Of a stretch of 64,000 bases of DNA, positions 9,901 to 17,470 are shown piece after piece. The DNA comes from Candidatus Harpocratesius repetitus. GTDB taxonomy: Archaea; Asgardarchaeota; Lokiarchaeia; Sigyniarchaeales; Promethearchaeaceae. The notes under the pieces are model-generated. The model did no database searches and was not told the DNA's origin. It was given only the letters and a program-made list of their open reading frames with translations. The stretch is from contig JAIZWK010000001.1 of the NCBI GenBank assembly GCA_021498095.1, positions 496,001 to 560,000 on the forward strand. Direction: 5' to 3'. Numbering within the stretch: position 1 is the first letter of the stretch; each line of letters opens with the position of its first letter. Position numbers and translations under genes: made by a program.

Positions 9901-11094
9901 TTCGCCTAAGTAGTCGTTTTCTTCCCAACTATCTTCAACAATTTTTATAGAAAGATTGTAGAATCCTGGTATTGGACTCATATATCCACTCGCACTATAA
10001 ATCTGCAATTTATATTGCTGATATCCACCGTAACAATAGAAACTGAAATTTTCATAATTTGATACTCCATATGATCCTCCAATTGAATTGTTATAACTAT
10101 CATAAATCGTAAAATCAAGATCATTTTCAGTATGATTGAAAAACGCTTCAATTTCTATTAAAGTTCCATTATAGCCATCGAATGTGAACCAATCTTCATC
10201 TGCAAGTGATAAATAAGTATAATAACCATATCCAATATAGTATGATTCATTGATATTGTCGTTTTCTTCATATGGATCATCAGTTGCACCCATTCCAGGA
10301 TATGTCCAAATATCCATGTCATACATATAACCAGAATAAGGAACTTCCCATACATAAATAGTCAAATTCTGATCAAGACCAGTTGCATTCAAGTAAACTT
10401 CGACTTGACCAAAACTAGTATGAATTCCAGAAGCAATAATACTTCCAGTCTCATTGAGAATATCAAAATCAATCCAAGAATAAGCTTCATCGAAGTTTAT
10501 CTTGACTTCTAAATCTTCATCAGCCATAACAAAAATGCGATAATAGTCACTGTCATTCATGAATAAATCGGCATAAAAATTTGGCCAAATTATTGATGCT
10601 GAAATGAAATCGTCGTTTCCTCCAAAATCATCAAATTTGTCATCAATACTACCTGGTGCAAATTCATCCACAATTAATGAGTATGTCGAATTATAAAGAC
10701 CTCCATTACTATAAAGTCGAATTACATAATAGTCTAAATTTGGAACTGTGAAATACAAGTCTTTAATTGGTTCCCAATCATAATTTCCTTTTACAAATGT
10801 ATACGATGAATTATAAAGCTCAATATTAATAGTTTCATTGGTTGCATTTGTTTGAATTTGGATATGTAAAATAAATCCTGCTGTTGCATTAACTCGGAAA
10901 TAATCTTCATCATATAAAGATAGATCATATTGTCCCCAAGAAATATTATATGCTGTGTAAAATGTGTCATTTTCTTCATAAATATCTTCAGGTTCTGCAG
11001 CTTGAACAGTAGTGATTGTGTTTACATGGAGACTGACAATGAGAAGAAGAAATCCCAATGCAATAGGAATAAGTCGATGCGTTATTTTTCTCAT
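6973..11094 (-). CDS. Surface protein built of many PPC-like beta-sandwich repeats, C-terminal anchor
   Basis: The 1373-residue protein opens with a signal peptide (MRKITHRLIPIALGFLLLIV, then an AEPEDIYEEND start to the mature region). It then carries about ten repeats of ~100-120 residues, each opening with D-x-x-x-E-x-N-D and containing DWY/DWF, a central beta-rich part and a GPNxGDWYDLxIWW-type end. This resembles the bacterial/archaeal pre-peptidase C-terminal (PPC) fold used in secreted proteins. A Ser/Thr/Asp linker precedes IPGYTTPLLGG, a hydrophobic helix and RKRR, a layout like archaeosortase-processed anchors. A strong ribosome binding site, GGGAGG, lies about 11 bases upstream of the ATG. 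It is probably an S-layer or adhesion component. No protease or other catalytic domain is visible. Confidence 0.82.
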   Translation of the reverse strand: MRKITHRLIPIALGFLLLIVSLHVNTITTVQAAEPEDIYEENDTFYTAYNISWGQYDLSLYDEDYFRVNATAGFILHIQIQTNATNETINIELYNSSYTFVKGNYDWEPIKDLYFTVPNLDYYVIRLYSNGGLYNSTYSLIVDEFAPGSIDDKFDDFGGNDDFISASIIWPNFYADLFMNDSDYYRIFVMADEDLEVKINFDEAYSWIDFDILNETGSIIASGIHTSFGQVEVYLNATGLDQNLTIYVWEVPYSGYMYDMDIWTYPGMGATDDPYEENDNINESYYIGYGYYTYLSLADEDWFTFDGYNGTLIEIEAFFNHTENDLDFTIYDSYNNSIGGSYGVSNYENFSFYCYGGYQQYKLQIYSASGYMSPIPGFYNLSIKIVEDSWEENDYLGEAPELVPNYYDHLVLNDNADWYAIWLNDYDNISVYLYYDSWVEVNLELYDQYSNLLLNASKMWDGAKWLNFVNGNSSEYYYIKISGDYSVYNLDYIIESYGDDWAEPNDYITNAYPLGWNYYFGLFQWNDDWYQTPGVGTDQRVHVRLNYDRNFTELYLALYNETGYLLTVDYYSDEYSKEIAFTPDQYHSYLYILIYGPNLGDWYDLDIWWENVSVSDDWAEENDYMANAYPLGWSYYSSFLQWDDDWYQTPGVGTDQRLHVRLEYDRNFTELYIALYNETGYLLTVDYYSDEYSKEIAFTPGQYHSYLYILVYGPNLGDWYNLDIWWENVSVSDDWAEENDYMANAYPLGWSYYSSLLQWDDDWYQTPGVGTDQRLHVRLEYDRNFTELYIALYNETGYLLTVDYYSNEYSKEIAFTPDQYHSYLYILVYGPNLGDWYNLDIWWENVSVSDDWAEENDDMWSARWLDINTYYPDFYQWDEDWYNVWLEPDDFFTISMFFDNYSWTPYLSLWDSDGYWLADGIYAGDCVYSEYQNSEIGRYIYIRITGPNLGDWYDLETKINFGGDDWAEPNDFMSSAYELDWGYYSNLYQFDDDWFQIPTVKDGDIIHIYSTFDRDNDSLNMELVDINGNPVGYSVEDRFDGKELIWNVYGDYGDYDSIYLHIWGGNWGNLYNLNLWVERNDDDWAEENDFQSEARWLDWGYYSSFYQFDQDWFQIPGITSGKTVHVYIVFDRYSTDLSIELIDQYGDVHVYAVTDYSDGKELVWTASGDYPTEYIRVSGPDNGDMYDLNIWWQDENPQDDYMEENDEPQNAAWIDAPGQWNDLIQGDQDYYRFHVPVGSISIRIKCDSMGSFFAELMNSDGSSTLVSDYSSSDGELYLWFSNNVEQDLILLVGGDDGFRWYNLEIHIDSQSSSSDDTTTSGDDDTGTSPTGNNTNSFSNLDFSSIPGYTTPLLGGISFVAIVAIVIPVYRKRR
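8532..9584 (-). repeat. Three tandem 351-bp units within the PPC-repeat surface gene
   Basis: A landmark (CTTCTGCCC on the + strand) recurs at 8532 and 8883, recurs at 9234, and reappears in a diverged form at 9585, so the period is exactly 351 bp or 117 codons. The first two units are nearly identical at the base level and the third is a little more diverged. This points to recent in-frame duplication inside the coding sequence. Confidence 0.9.
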
Positions 11095-11479
11095 ATTTAA
11101 TTTTTCCTCCCTAAAATAGAATGAAAGAAGATAATTTGTTTGTTTTAATCAAACTCGGTAAAGAATTTTCTTGCAATTTATGTTTGATGTTCTTTCCGAG
11201 TGCTAAAAGTAAGATAAAAATAAAGTCTTTTTATTTTACGTTTTGAGAATCTTTTTAATATTTTTAGGGAAATCCTTCCCAATCCTTTGTAATTATTCTA
11301 TTATTTTTAAATAGTAAATATTCAATCAAAAATCGTGGTACAATTATTTATCTCACATCAAAATTGCATTTAAAAAAATACTATAATCACAATTTTTAAG
11401 GAGAAAGCATGATTGAGGAAAATGAATACGAATTCAATTATTATCCTCCCTATTCTTTTTCACTGGGGGTCTTCATTAC
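11095..11479. other. Divergent intergenic region between surface-protein and SNF2 genes
   Basis: This 385-bp AT-rich spacer separates the minus-strand surface gene from the plus-strand SNF2 gene. It should hold both promoters. It contains an inverted repeat (11153-11201) on the surface-gene side and a short upstream ORF (11409-11483) on the SNF2 side, both listed separately. Confidence 0.7.
11153..11201. promoter_or_regulatory. Imperfect inverted repeat upstream of surface-protein gene
   Basis: ACTCGGTAAAGAA at 11153-11165 faces TTCTTTCCGAGT at 11190-11201, which is complementary except for one extra base, across a 24-base spacer. It lies 59-107 bp upstream of the surface-protein ATG. It could be a regulator binding site, or a hairpin in a long 5' leader. 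Nothing in the sequence decides between these. Confidence 0.4.
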
Positions 11480-11483
11480 ATGA
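11409..11483 (+). CDS. Putative 24-codon leader ORF overlapping the SNF2 start
   Basis: The ATG at 11409 is preceded by a strong ribosome binding site, AAGGAGA, at normal spacing. The frame reads 24 codons (MIEENEYEFNYYPPYSFSLG and four more) and ends at TGA 11481-11483, overlapping the SNF2 ATG at 11480 as ATGA. This geometry is typical of translational coupling. The SNF2 ATG itself has no obvious binding site. Alternatives are a chance ORF, or a -1/+1 frameshift that removed the original N-terminus of SNF2. Confidence 0.45.
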   Translation: MIEENEYEFNYYPPYSFSLGVFIT

Positions 11484-14400
11484 ATCTACAATTAACTTAT
11501 CTTCCCGCAAAATATTGGAACGATCCATCATCTCATTTTCGATTGATTTCTAAAACAAAGAAACCCCCTCAAGATTCTAGCTTTTTTATTATGTGGAGCA
11601 CGAATGAACTTTCTAAATCTTCAAAACTTGAAAATGATTATTCAGTATTGCGAAATAATTTAGAGAAAGAGATAAAATGGTATTTTCCAAAGATTCCTAC
11701 CGCTAAGTTATTGGAATGCGAAATATTTCTTAGTATTCCATATGATAATAAGTTAAAATCCGGAGAATTCCAAAAAGTTTTCCAACTTCGCCCTATTTTT
11801 GGGAAAATCATTCCAATACCTCCAGCAATTAAATTACTTTTTTTTCTTCAAATTATTGAAACTAACGATCGAACAAAACGCATTCCACAGTATTCAGAAT
11901 CAATTAAAACATGGGCATATCTAACAAAATTAACGGTAGAATTGCTCTCTAGGGGAAATTTTGTTCCAACACTTCATGAAATAGATTCTAATACATTTAT
12001 TGGACAGTGGAAGACAATTCTTAAAAGTCAAATGGATTATCAACGTTTTCATTTGATATTAAGAAATAGCGCATGGAGCGCGTTTAATCTTCCTATTGAT
12101 ATTATTCCCCCACATGGAAAAATCAAAGAATTCCAAACATCTGGTTTATGGCACCCATCATATTTGTTTATTGAATATATGGACACAGTTGGAGATTATT
12201 TAATTCGAGAATCATTAACAGATAAATTCTTTGCTCAATTTTCTGCAATATATAATTATTCTCCGCTTGAAATGGAAAATACATGCTTAGAAGATCCTGA
12301 TACACCATGGGATCTAAGATTTCTACATTCTTGCATTAGTAAACATCGAAATTTCAAAATCACTCGATTTTGTGATACTCCTATTCCAGGAATCCTTCGT
12401 AATTGGGTCCAAAATATTCAAGGATTTTCATTTTCTCACGGATTAGCATTCACATTTCGCTTGGAATACCCTAAAACAGAAAAATCAGATTGGACTCTTG
12501 GTTTTTATCTGCAACCTCTTCATGATCCAGATTATTTTATTCCTCTACAAGAATTATGGGGAGGAATATTAACTCATAATGCAGAATTTGCCAATGTTTG
12601 TGATGATGAGAATGGATTACAAGAAGAAACTTTGCGAGCACTGGGAACAGCATCAAAACTTTTTCCACCAATTAAAAGAGCATTATTTGGAAAAGGTCCA
12701 TCACAAGTGAAACTTAAAGCAGCAGAAGTAATGGATTTCATGAGATATTCCATGTATCTTTTAATTCAAGCAGGTTTCAATGTTGTATTACCTGAGGAAT
12801 TTACTGAAAAAGGTCAACAGAGGTTAAGTGCGCGTTTAGTCATTAAGCCTAAATCGCAATCATCACAAAAAAGAACTCATTTTGCCTCTACAAATGCACA
12901 AACAGCATTATTTGACATGGATTCGATGTTAGAATTCCATTGGGAAGGTATGATTGAAGGAAATCGATTAACTGAAAAAGAATTTCTAGAACTTGCGAAT
13001 AATCGAGAACCTCTGATTTTTTGGCGAGATCGTTGGATCTTAGTTGATCCAGAAGATATGGAAAATCTAAGACCAATATTTGAAACACAATCGAAAATAA
13101 AAGGAGAAATATCATATAGTGAAGCATTAAAGCTGGGAATGGTTGGAGATATTCAACTAAGTGAAACATCCAATCATTATGAAGTAGTAGTTGAAGGTGA
13201 ATTTCGAAATATCATCGATACACTTGAGAATATTCAAGAGTTTTCGCCTATTCCAATTCCATCAAATTTCCAAGGAACTCTAAGACCGTATCAGCAATCA
13301 GCACTTACGTGGTTGACACATATGACTTCGCTAAATTTTGGTGTGTGTTTAGCAGATGATATGGGTTTAGGAAAAACAGTTGAAATAATTTCCTTTTTGC
13401 AAAGACGTAAAGAAGATTTTCCTAATGCACCTGGTTCAATATTAATTATTTGCCCTACATCAGTTTTGTTTAACTGGAGAAGGGAAATAAATCGGTTTGC
13501 ACCTGATCTTGAGATTTATACCCACCATGGCCCGAATCGAGTAAAAAATTTACAAGCCCTTCAGAAATTTTCTCAAAACCATTTATTGATTTTAACAACC
13601 TATGGAACTGTCAGAAATGATAGCGAATTTTTAGAAACAATCCATTTTGCAGGAATTATTTTAGATGAATCTCAGAATATCAAAAATTACCAAGCACAAA
13701 AAACAAAAGCAATTCTACGGTTAAAATCCCAATTTAAAATTGCGTTAAGTGGAACACCAATTGAAAATCGGTTACTAGAATTATGGACACTTTTTAGTTT
13801 CCTAAATCCAGGATTATTAGGTAAAAGACGCATTTTTCAACAGAAATTCATCCTTCCAATTGAACGATATCATGATGAACAAATTTCAGCAAAATTGAAG
13901 CGCTTTATTTCACCTTTTATTCTACGACGACTCAAAACTGATACTAACATTATTCAAGATTTACCAGAAAAGAACGAAATAAAAATCTATTTGGAATTAA
14001 GTCCTAAACAAGCACAATTATATGCAAAAGTTGTTCGTGAAACCTTGCAGGAAATCGAAAATCTTGAAAAATCTAATATTCAAAGAAAAGGTCTAATTCT
14101 GAAGCTATTAACGGCAACTAAACAAATATGTAATCATCCTGTCCAATATCTTTATAAAACGAAACATAAAGTGAAAATTTTACCAAAATCAGCACCCATC
14201 AATCAATCCGAAAACCCATCTAATAATCTATCGGAAAAACAATCTGATGATATTGAAATTTCTTATTCAGAATTTTTACATGCATCTCAGAAATTGGAAA
14301 GATTGTCGGAAATGGTGGAAGAAGTCTTGGAAGACGGCGAAAAACTATTAATTTTCACTCAATTCAAACAAATGGGCGATTTATTAAAAGAATTTTTAGA

Positions 14401-14821
14401 ACTAAAATATCACCTTCCAGTCGGATGGTTTCATGGGGGTGTTCCGGAGCGGCAGCGCCAACAATTAGTAGATAATTTCCAATCTACAGCATTAGACTCC
14501 ATTCCAATTCTAATCTTGTCTCTTAGAGCAGGAGGAACGGGTTTGAACCTTACGCAAGCATCTACTGTATTTCACTATGATAGATGGTGGAACCCTGCTG
14601 TTGAAGATCAAGCCACCGATCGAGCTTATAGGATAGGTCAAAAAAAGACTGTTAATGTGTATAAATTTATCACTACCGGAACAATAGAAGAAAAGATTGA
14701 TCAAATGTTGGAAGAAAAGCGGGATCTTGCCGATCGGATTCTTGCTGCAAAAGATGAAACTTGGATCACCGCTCTTTCTAATGACGAATTGAAAGAATTG
14801 TTTAGTCTTTCTTATAGCTAA
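11480..14821 (+). CDS. SNF2-family (SWI2/SNF2, HepA-like) ATPase
   Basis: This 1113-residue protein has a ~590-residue N-terminal region of the type found in prokaryotic SNF2 proteins, then a complete helicase-like core. The core shows LRPYQQSALTWL (about 601), Walker A DDMGLGKT (about 626), Walker B LDESQNIKN (about 728), SGTPIENRLLELW (about 757) and motifs V-VI in GLNLTQAS...DRAYRIGQ (about 1021-1055). Such proteins use ATP to move along duplex DNA and remodel protein-DNA complexes rather than unwinding DNA. Members of this prokaryotic group often sit beside a SWIM zinc-finger gene, as this one once did directly. The last residues are now SLSYS, replacing SLSQIEEGY of the original end, because an insertion begins at codon level near 14812. 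Confidence 0.93.
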   Translation: MNLQLTYLPAKYWNDPSSHFRLISKTKKPPQDSSFFIMWSTNELSKSSKLENDYSVLRNNLEKEIKWYFPKIPTAKLLECEIFLSIPYDNKLKSGEFQKVFQLRPIFGKIIPIPPAIKLLFFLQIIETNDRTKRIPQYSESIKTWAYLTKLTVELLSRGNFVPTLHEIDSNTFIGQWKTILKSQMDYQRFHLILRNSAWSAFNLPIDIIPPHGKIKEFQTSGLWHPSYLFIEYMDTVGDYLIRESLTDKFFAQFSAIYNYSPLEMENTCLEDPDTPWDLRFLHSCISKHRNFKITRFCDTPIPGILRNWVQNIQGFSFSHGLAFTFRLEYPKTEKSDWTLGFYLQPLHDPDYFIPLQELWGGILTHNAEFANVCDDENGLQEETLRALGTASKLFPPIKRALFGKGPSQVKLKAAEVMDFMRYSMYLLIQAGFNVVLPEEFTEKGQQRLSARLVIKPKSQSSQKRTHFASTNAQTALFDMDSMLEFHWEGMIEGNRLTEKEFLELANNREPLIFWRDRWILVDPEDMENLRPIFETQSKIKGEISYSEALKLGMVGDIQLSETSNHYEVVVEGEFRNIIDTLENIQEFSPIPIPSNFQGTLRPYQQSALTWLTHMTSLNFGVCLADDMGLGKTVEIISFLQRRKEDFPNAPGSILIICPTSVLFNWRREINRFAPDLEIYTHHGPNRVKNLQALQKFSQNHLLILTTYGTVRNDSEFLETIHFAGIILDESQNIKNYQAQKTKAILRLKSQFKIALSGTPIENRLLELWTLFSFLNPGLLGKRRIFQQKFILPIERYHDEQISAKLKRFISPFILRRLKTDTNIIQDLPEKNEIKIYLELSPKQAQLYAKVVRETLQEIENLEKSNIQRKGLILKLLTATKQICNHPVQYLYKTKHKVKILPKSAPINQSENPSNNLSEKQSDDIEISYSEFLHASQKLERLSEMVEEVLEDGEKLLIFTQFKQMGDLLKEFLELKYHLPVGWFHGGVPERQRQQLVDNFQSTALDSIPILILSLRAGGTGLNLTQASTVFHYDRWWNPAVEDQATDRAYRIGQKKTVNVYKFITTGTIEEKIDQMLEEKRDLADRILAAKDETWITALSNDELKELFSLSYS
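14694..14811 (+). repeat. Direct repeat, left copy (inside SNF2 3' end)
   Basis: These 118 bp at the end of the SNF2 gene match 17331-17448 with only about two mismatches that I could see by eye. The copies bracket a ~2.5-kb inserted segment. Confidence 0.93.
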
Positions 14822-15115
14822 TTTTTTTTAGAAATCGAGATTCTTTCTAAATTTTAAAATCATCAATTTTAATGTCTTTTCTATTTTGATATCCACAATT
14901 TATTTTATGTTAAAGAGTGTTCTATTTAATATAATTCTATAAAAATTTACAAATTGTGCATTCATGCATGATTAGGCTTTAATTACTATAATTATATGTA
15001 ATTATAAGAATACAATGCTCTAAATGAAACCTTTATTTCATAATTTGTATAAATTGAATATTAAAATAAATGCTTTTTATGTGAATTAAAAATAATTTTT
15101 TTTAAAAAGCGATTT
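14822..15115. other. Intergenic, nested inverted repeats between convergent genes
   Basis: This AT-rich stretch lies between the SNF2 stop and the LRR gene stop, which converge. TAATTAC (14980-14986) pairs with GTAATTA (14998-15004). An outer pair, TACAAATT (14948-14955) and AATTTGTA (15043-15050), encloses it. It may serve as a shared terminator, or be part of the inserted element. There is no coding potential. Confidence 0.45.
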
Positions 15116-16153
15116 TTATTTACTCAAATCAATTTTTTCTGCCATCATCCGTAGCATGTTCTCTTCGGGAACCTTTTTAAAGGGATCGAGCAAGTATTCA
15201 AATGCCAACTCATAATAAGTGCGAGAAAAATGATCAAAATAATCATCGAAGATTTTTCCAATAGGTATTCTTATAGATCTTGGAGAATATTCTGGAAAGG
15301 GTAAGTTAGGATAATTTAAATCAAAAATAATTGCCTTTTCGTTATAATACAACCATATTTTCTTTGATTTTAGAATGTTATATTGTGAGGCGGTCAACTC
15401 GATAGCAGAGGGGGAATATATTTTGAGTTTTTCGAGATGTGGGGCATTTATAAGAGAGGAAGGTAAAGAGTGTATATTTTTAGAATTGTAAAGAGTGAGT
15501 TCAGAGAATTCAGGCATTAAATTAAAAAGATTTGGTAATTGAGTGATTTTGGGGGTTAATAGATAAAGACCTTTAAGATAATGATGATCTTTAAAGAATT
15601 GCTGTGGAAAGTTTTGGAGTCGATAAAGAATTAAGGTCGAAGCAGTTAATTTTGAAAGACGGTTGAGCCAAGAGGGCATTTCCTTAATGAATTGATCTTC
15701 AAAATAAATATATTTAAGATTGGGTAAGAAGTCAGGTAATTGTTCCAACATTTCATTTAATTCATCCGACGGCTCTTTATGTAAGCCAATCAAATAAATC
15801 GAATGAATATACTCAACTTTTCGATTCGTAGGATTGAATTTATCATAATCTGTTAGAAAAGTAGCACTAACTGTAATAAATGGTAAATCCTTACAATCAA
15901 AGGCATTGGTTTCATCTTCCCAAATTACACGTAATTCTTGCAAATAGGATGCAGTTTGGCGGTCAAGTTCATCAAATGGAGGATGTATATTTGCACAGTA
16001 ATGAGATGGGCGGAAACATAGTCGACGATTACTGTAGATACACTGCATATGCGGATTGTTTTTTTTTGGATTGAAAAGTTTAAGTTTTGGGGCTTCAATC
16101 CAGATTTGTCCCTTAGTTGCTCGATCCCACGCCGATATTTTATGTTTTTTCAT
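15116..16153 (-). CDS. Leucine-rich-repeat protein carried in the insertion
   Basis: The 345-residue protein has no signal or membrane helix. Residues about 115-270 hold degenerate leucine-rich repeats (for example LPNLKYIYFEDQFIKEMPSWL, LKGLYLLTPKITQLPNLF and LPSSLINAPHLEKLKI). The N-terminal ~100 residues contain several Cys and His (MQCIYSNRRLCFRPSHYCANIH) and may bind a metal. LRRs usually form protein-binding surfaces. The gene lies wholly within the segment that split SNF2 from SWIM and runs opposite to them, so it was probably carried in. I see no transposition or toxin motif. Function is unknown. Confidence 0.75.
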   Translation of the reverse strand: MKKHKISAWDRATKGQIWIEAPKLKLFNPKKNNPHMQCIYSNRRLCFRPSHYCANIHPPFDELDRQTASYLQELRVIWEDETNAFDCKDLPFITVSATFLTDYDKFNPTNRKVEYIHSIYLIGLHKEPSDELNEMLEQLPDFLPNLKYIYFEDQFIKEMPSWLNRLSKLTASTLILYRLQNFPQQFFKDHHYLKGLYLLTPKITQLPNLFNLMPEFSELTLYNSKNIHSLPSSLINAPHLEKLKIYSPSAIELTASQYNILKSKKIWLYYNEKAIIFDLNYPNLPFPEYSPRSIRIPIGKIFDDYFDHFSRTYYELAFEYLLDPFKKVPEENMLRMMAEKIDLSK

Positions 16154-17330
16154 GTATACATTACCATTGATTACCTTTTGCTTATTGTAGATATATTTAA
16201 GAAATTCAAATATAAAAATTTGGTTTAAAAAAAGTTAACTCGTAAATCCAATTATTAAATATCGGGCTATTTTTAATTACGAAGGATCAATTCACTAACA
16301 CCTCGGTTTGAATTTTTTTCCCCCATTTTTCGTTTGATTGAAATAATCGTTTAATTTCTGAATTATTCCACTCATTAAAGAGAATTTTTGGGCTAAATCG
16401 GTGTGGAACAATGGTATTTCCTAAGATTTCGTGTTAATTTGTGATTGTAATTTATGCCTGAAGTCGCTGTTCTAAACCCTCAGGTGTTTTAGGACCAGTT
16501 TAATGCACGCGAGTCTTAATCCTACTATTAATATTCTCCGCCAGATTATTTGATATAACTTTTGCCACAAATAGTCTTGTATTTCCTTTATAGCAACTGT
16601 AACTGCGGAAAGCACATTTTTTGCTAGTTTGAGATTTTTATAAAAAAGACTATTTTTGCATATCCCTGCTTTTCATTGTCAAAATCTTTAAAATGGTACA
16701 CGCTTTGCTTAAAAATTTCAGAATAATTGCCAATAAATTTTTTTTGAATTAAAATTTTGAAATAATTTAAAAAATAAGGCTTTTCTTAATTGATCCTTCA
16801 TTCTTAAAAATAGTCGGTTTCTATTTAACAGAAATTAATTTCCATTTAAGCACTTGAAATGGACAACAAAAAACCACTTTTTCCATTCTGATCTCTGAGA
16901 ATTTGTTCTGCCTTCGGCTTTTGAAGGGAATTATTTTTGTAACTTGAGTAACTGAACTGAAGGAAAGATTTCTAGAATTAAGCGAATCCGACGTGGTAAT
17001 TTATCAAGAAAAATGCTAAGAACCGAATCAAAAAGTACAAAAGGGATTTAAGATTATAGATTATCGCCAACCACTCTACAATATTCCCTAAAAGAGGTCT
17101 TAAATCCTATGATTAATAATACTGAGCACTTAAAAGAATTTAAGGAATTCATCAATCTTTTTGATTGAATAATATTATATTTTATAATGATCAAAATCAA
17201 TTAAGGAAGTAAAAAATCTGAAAAATTTAACTATAAATCATTCAAAGACAAGCTGTTGACTTTTAAAAAAATTAACATAAAATTAAATAAAATAGAAGTC
17301 TACTTAATTGCGAATAATAATATTTCCTAT
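16154..17330. other. Non-coding, decayed remainder of the inserted segment
   Basis: There is no intact ORF in about 1.2 kb. The left half holds a transposase relic on the minus strand (listed separately). The right half (about 16930-17170) shows short broken plus-strand coding-like stretches I cannot assign. The base composition is very AT-rich. The stretch ends at the right copy of the 118-bp direct repeat. Confidence 0.7.
16289..16790 (-). pseudogene. Degenerate insertion-sequence transposase remnant
   Basis: Read on the minus strand, the region gives a recognisable DDE-transposase C-terminus: SNNLAENINSRIKTRVH, then TGPKTPEGLEQRLQA, then a tail ending in EVLVN and a stop at about 16289. 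The catalytic-glutamate pattern N-x-x-AENxNxRxK is typical of IS transposases. At least three in-frame stops and a frameshift interrupt it. Upstream pieces such as KFIGNYSEIFKQSVYHFKDF continue in another frame to about 16790. No terminal inverted repeats were found. The IS family cannot be fixed from this relic. Confidence 0.65.
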
Positions 17331-17448
17331 AGATTGATCAAATGTTGGAAGAAAAACGGGATCTTGCCGATCGGATTCTTGCTGCAAAGGATGAAACTTG
17401 GATCACCGCTCTTTCTAATGACGAATTGAAAGAATTGTTTAGTCTTTC
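17331..17448 (+). repeat. Direct repeat, right copy (beside SWIM gene)
   Basis: This copy corresponds to 14694-14811 at the same length, 118 bp, with differences at the third base of a Lys codon region (AAGC versus AAAC) and at AAAG versus AAGG. It marks the right border of the insertion. Confidence 0.93.
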
Positions 17449-17470
17449 GCAGATTGAGGAGGGATATTGA
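17333..17470 (+). pseudogene. Orphan 3' end of the SNF2 gene
   Basis: This is a 45-codon in-frame fragment that repeats the SNF2 C-terminus (IDQMLEEKRDLADRIL...) and continues past the repeat into QIEEGY and TGA at 17468-17470. The stop overlaps the SWIM ATG. The final codons also contain GAGGAGGG, the ribosome binding site for the SWIM gene. This is the original downstream end of SNF2, left behind when the insertion separated the two genes. Confidence 0.88.

Noticed and set aside
12888-13169. 93-residue minus-strand ORF
   Set aside because: It is antisense to the SNF2 gene with no supporting motif.
14812-17330. Inserted segment as a simple IS element with terminal inverted repeats
   Set aside because: The two ends are not complementary, the transposase is broken, and the flanking repeat of 118 bp is far longer than IS duplications.
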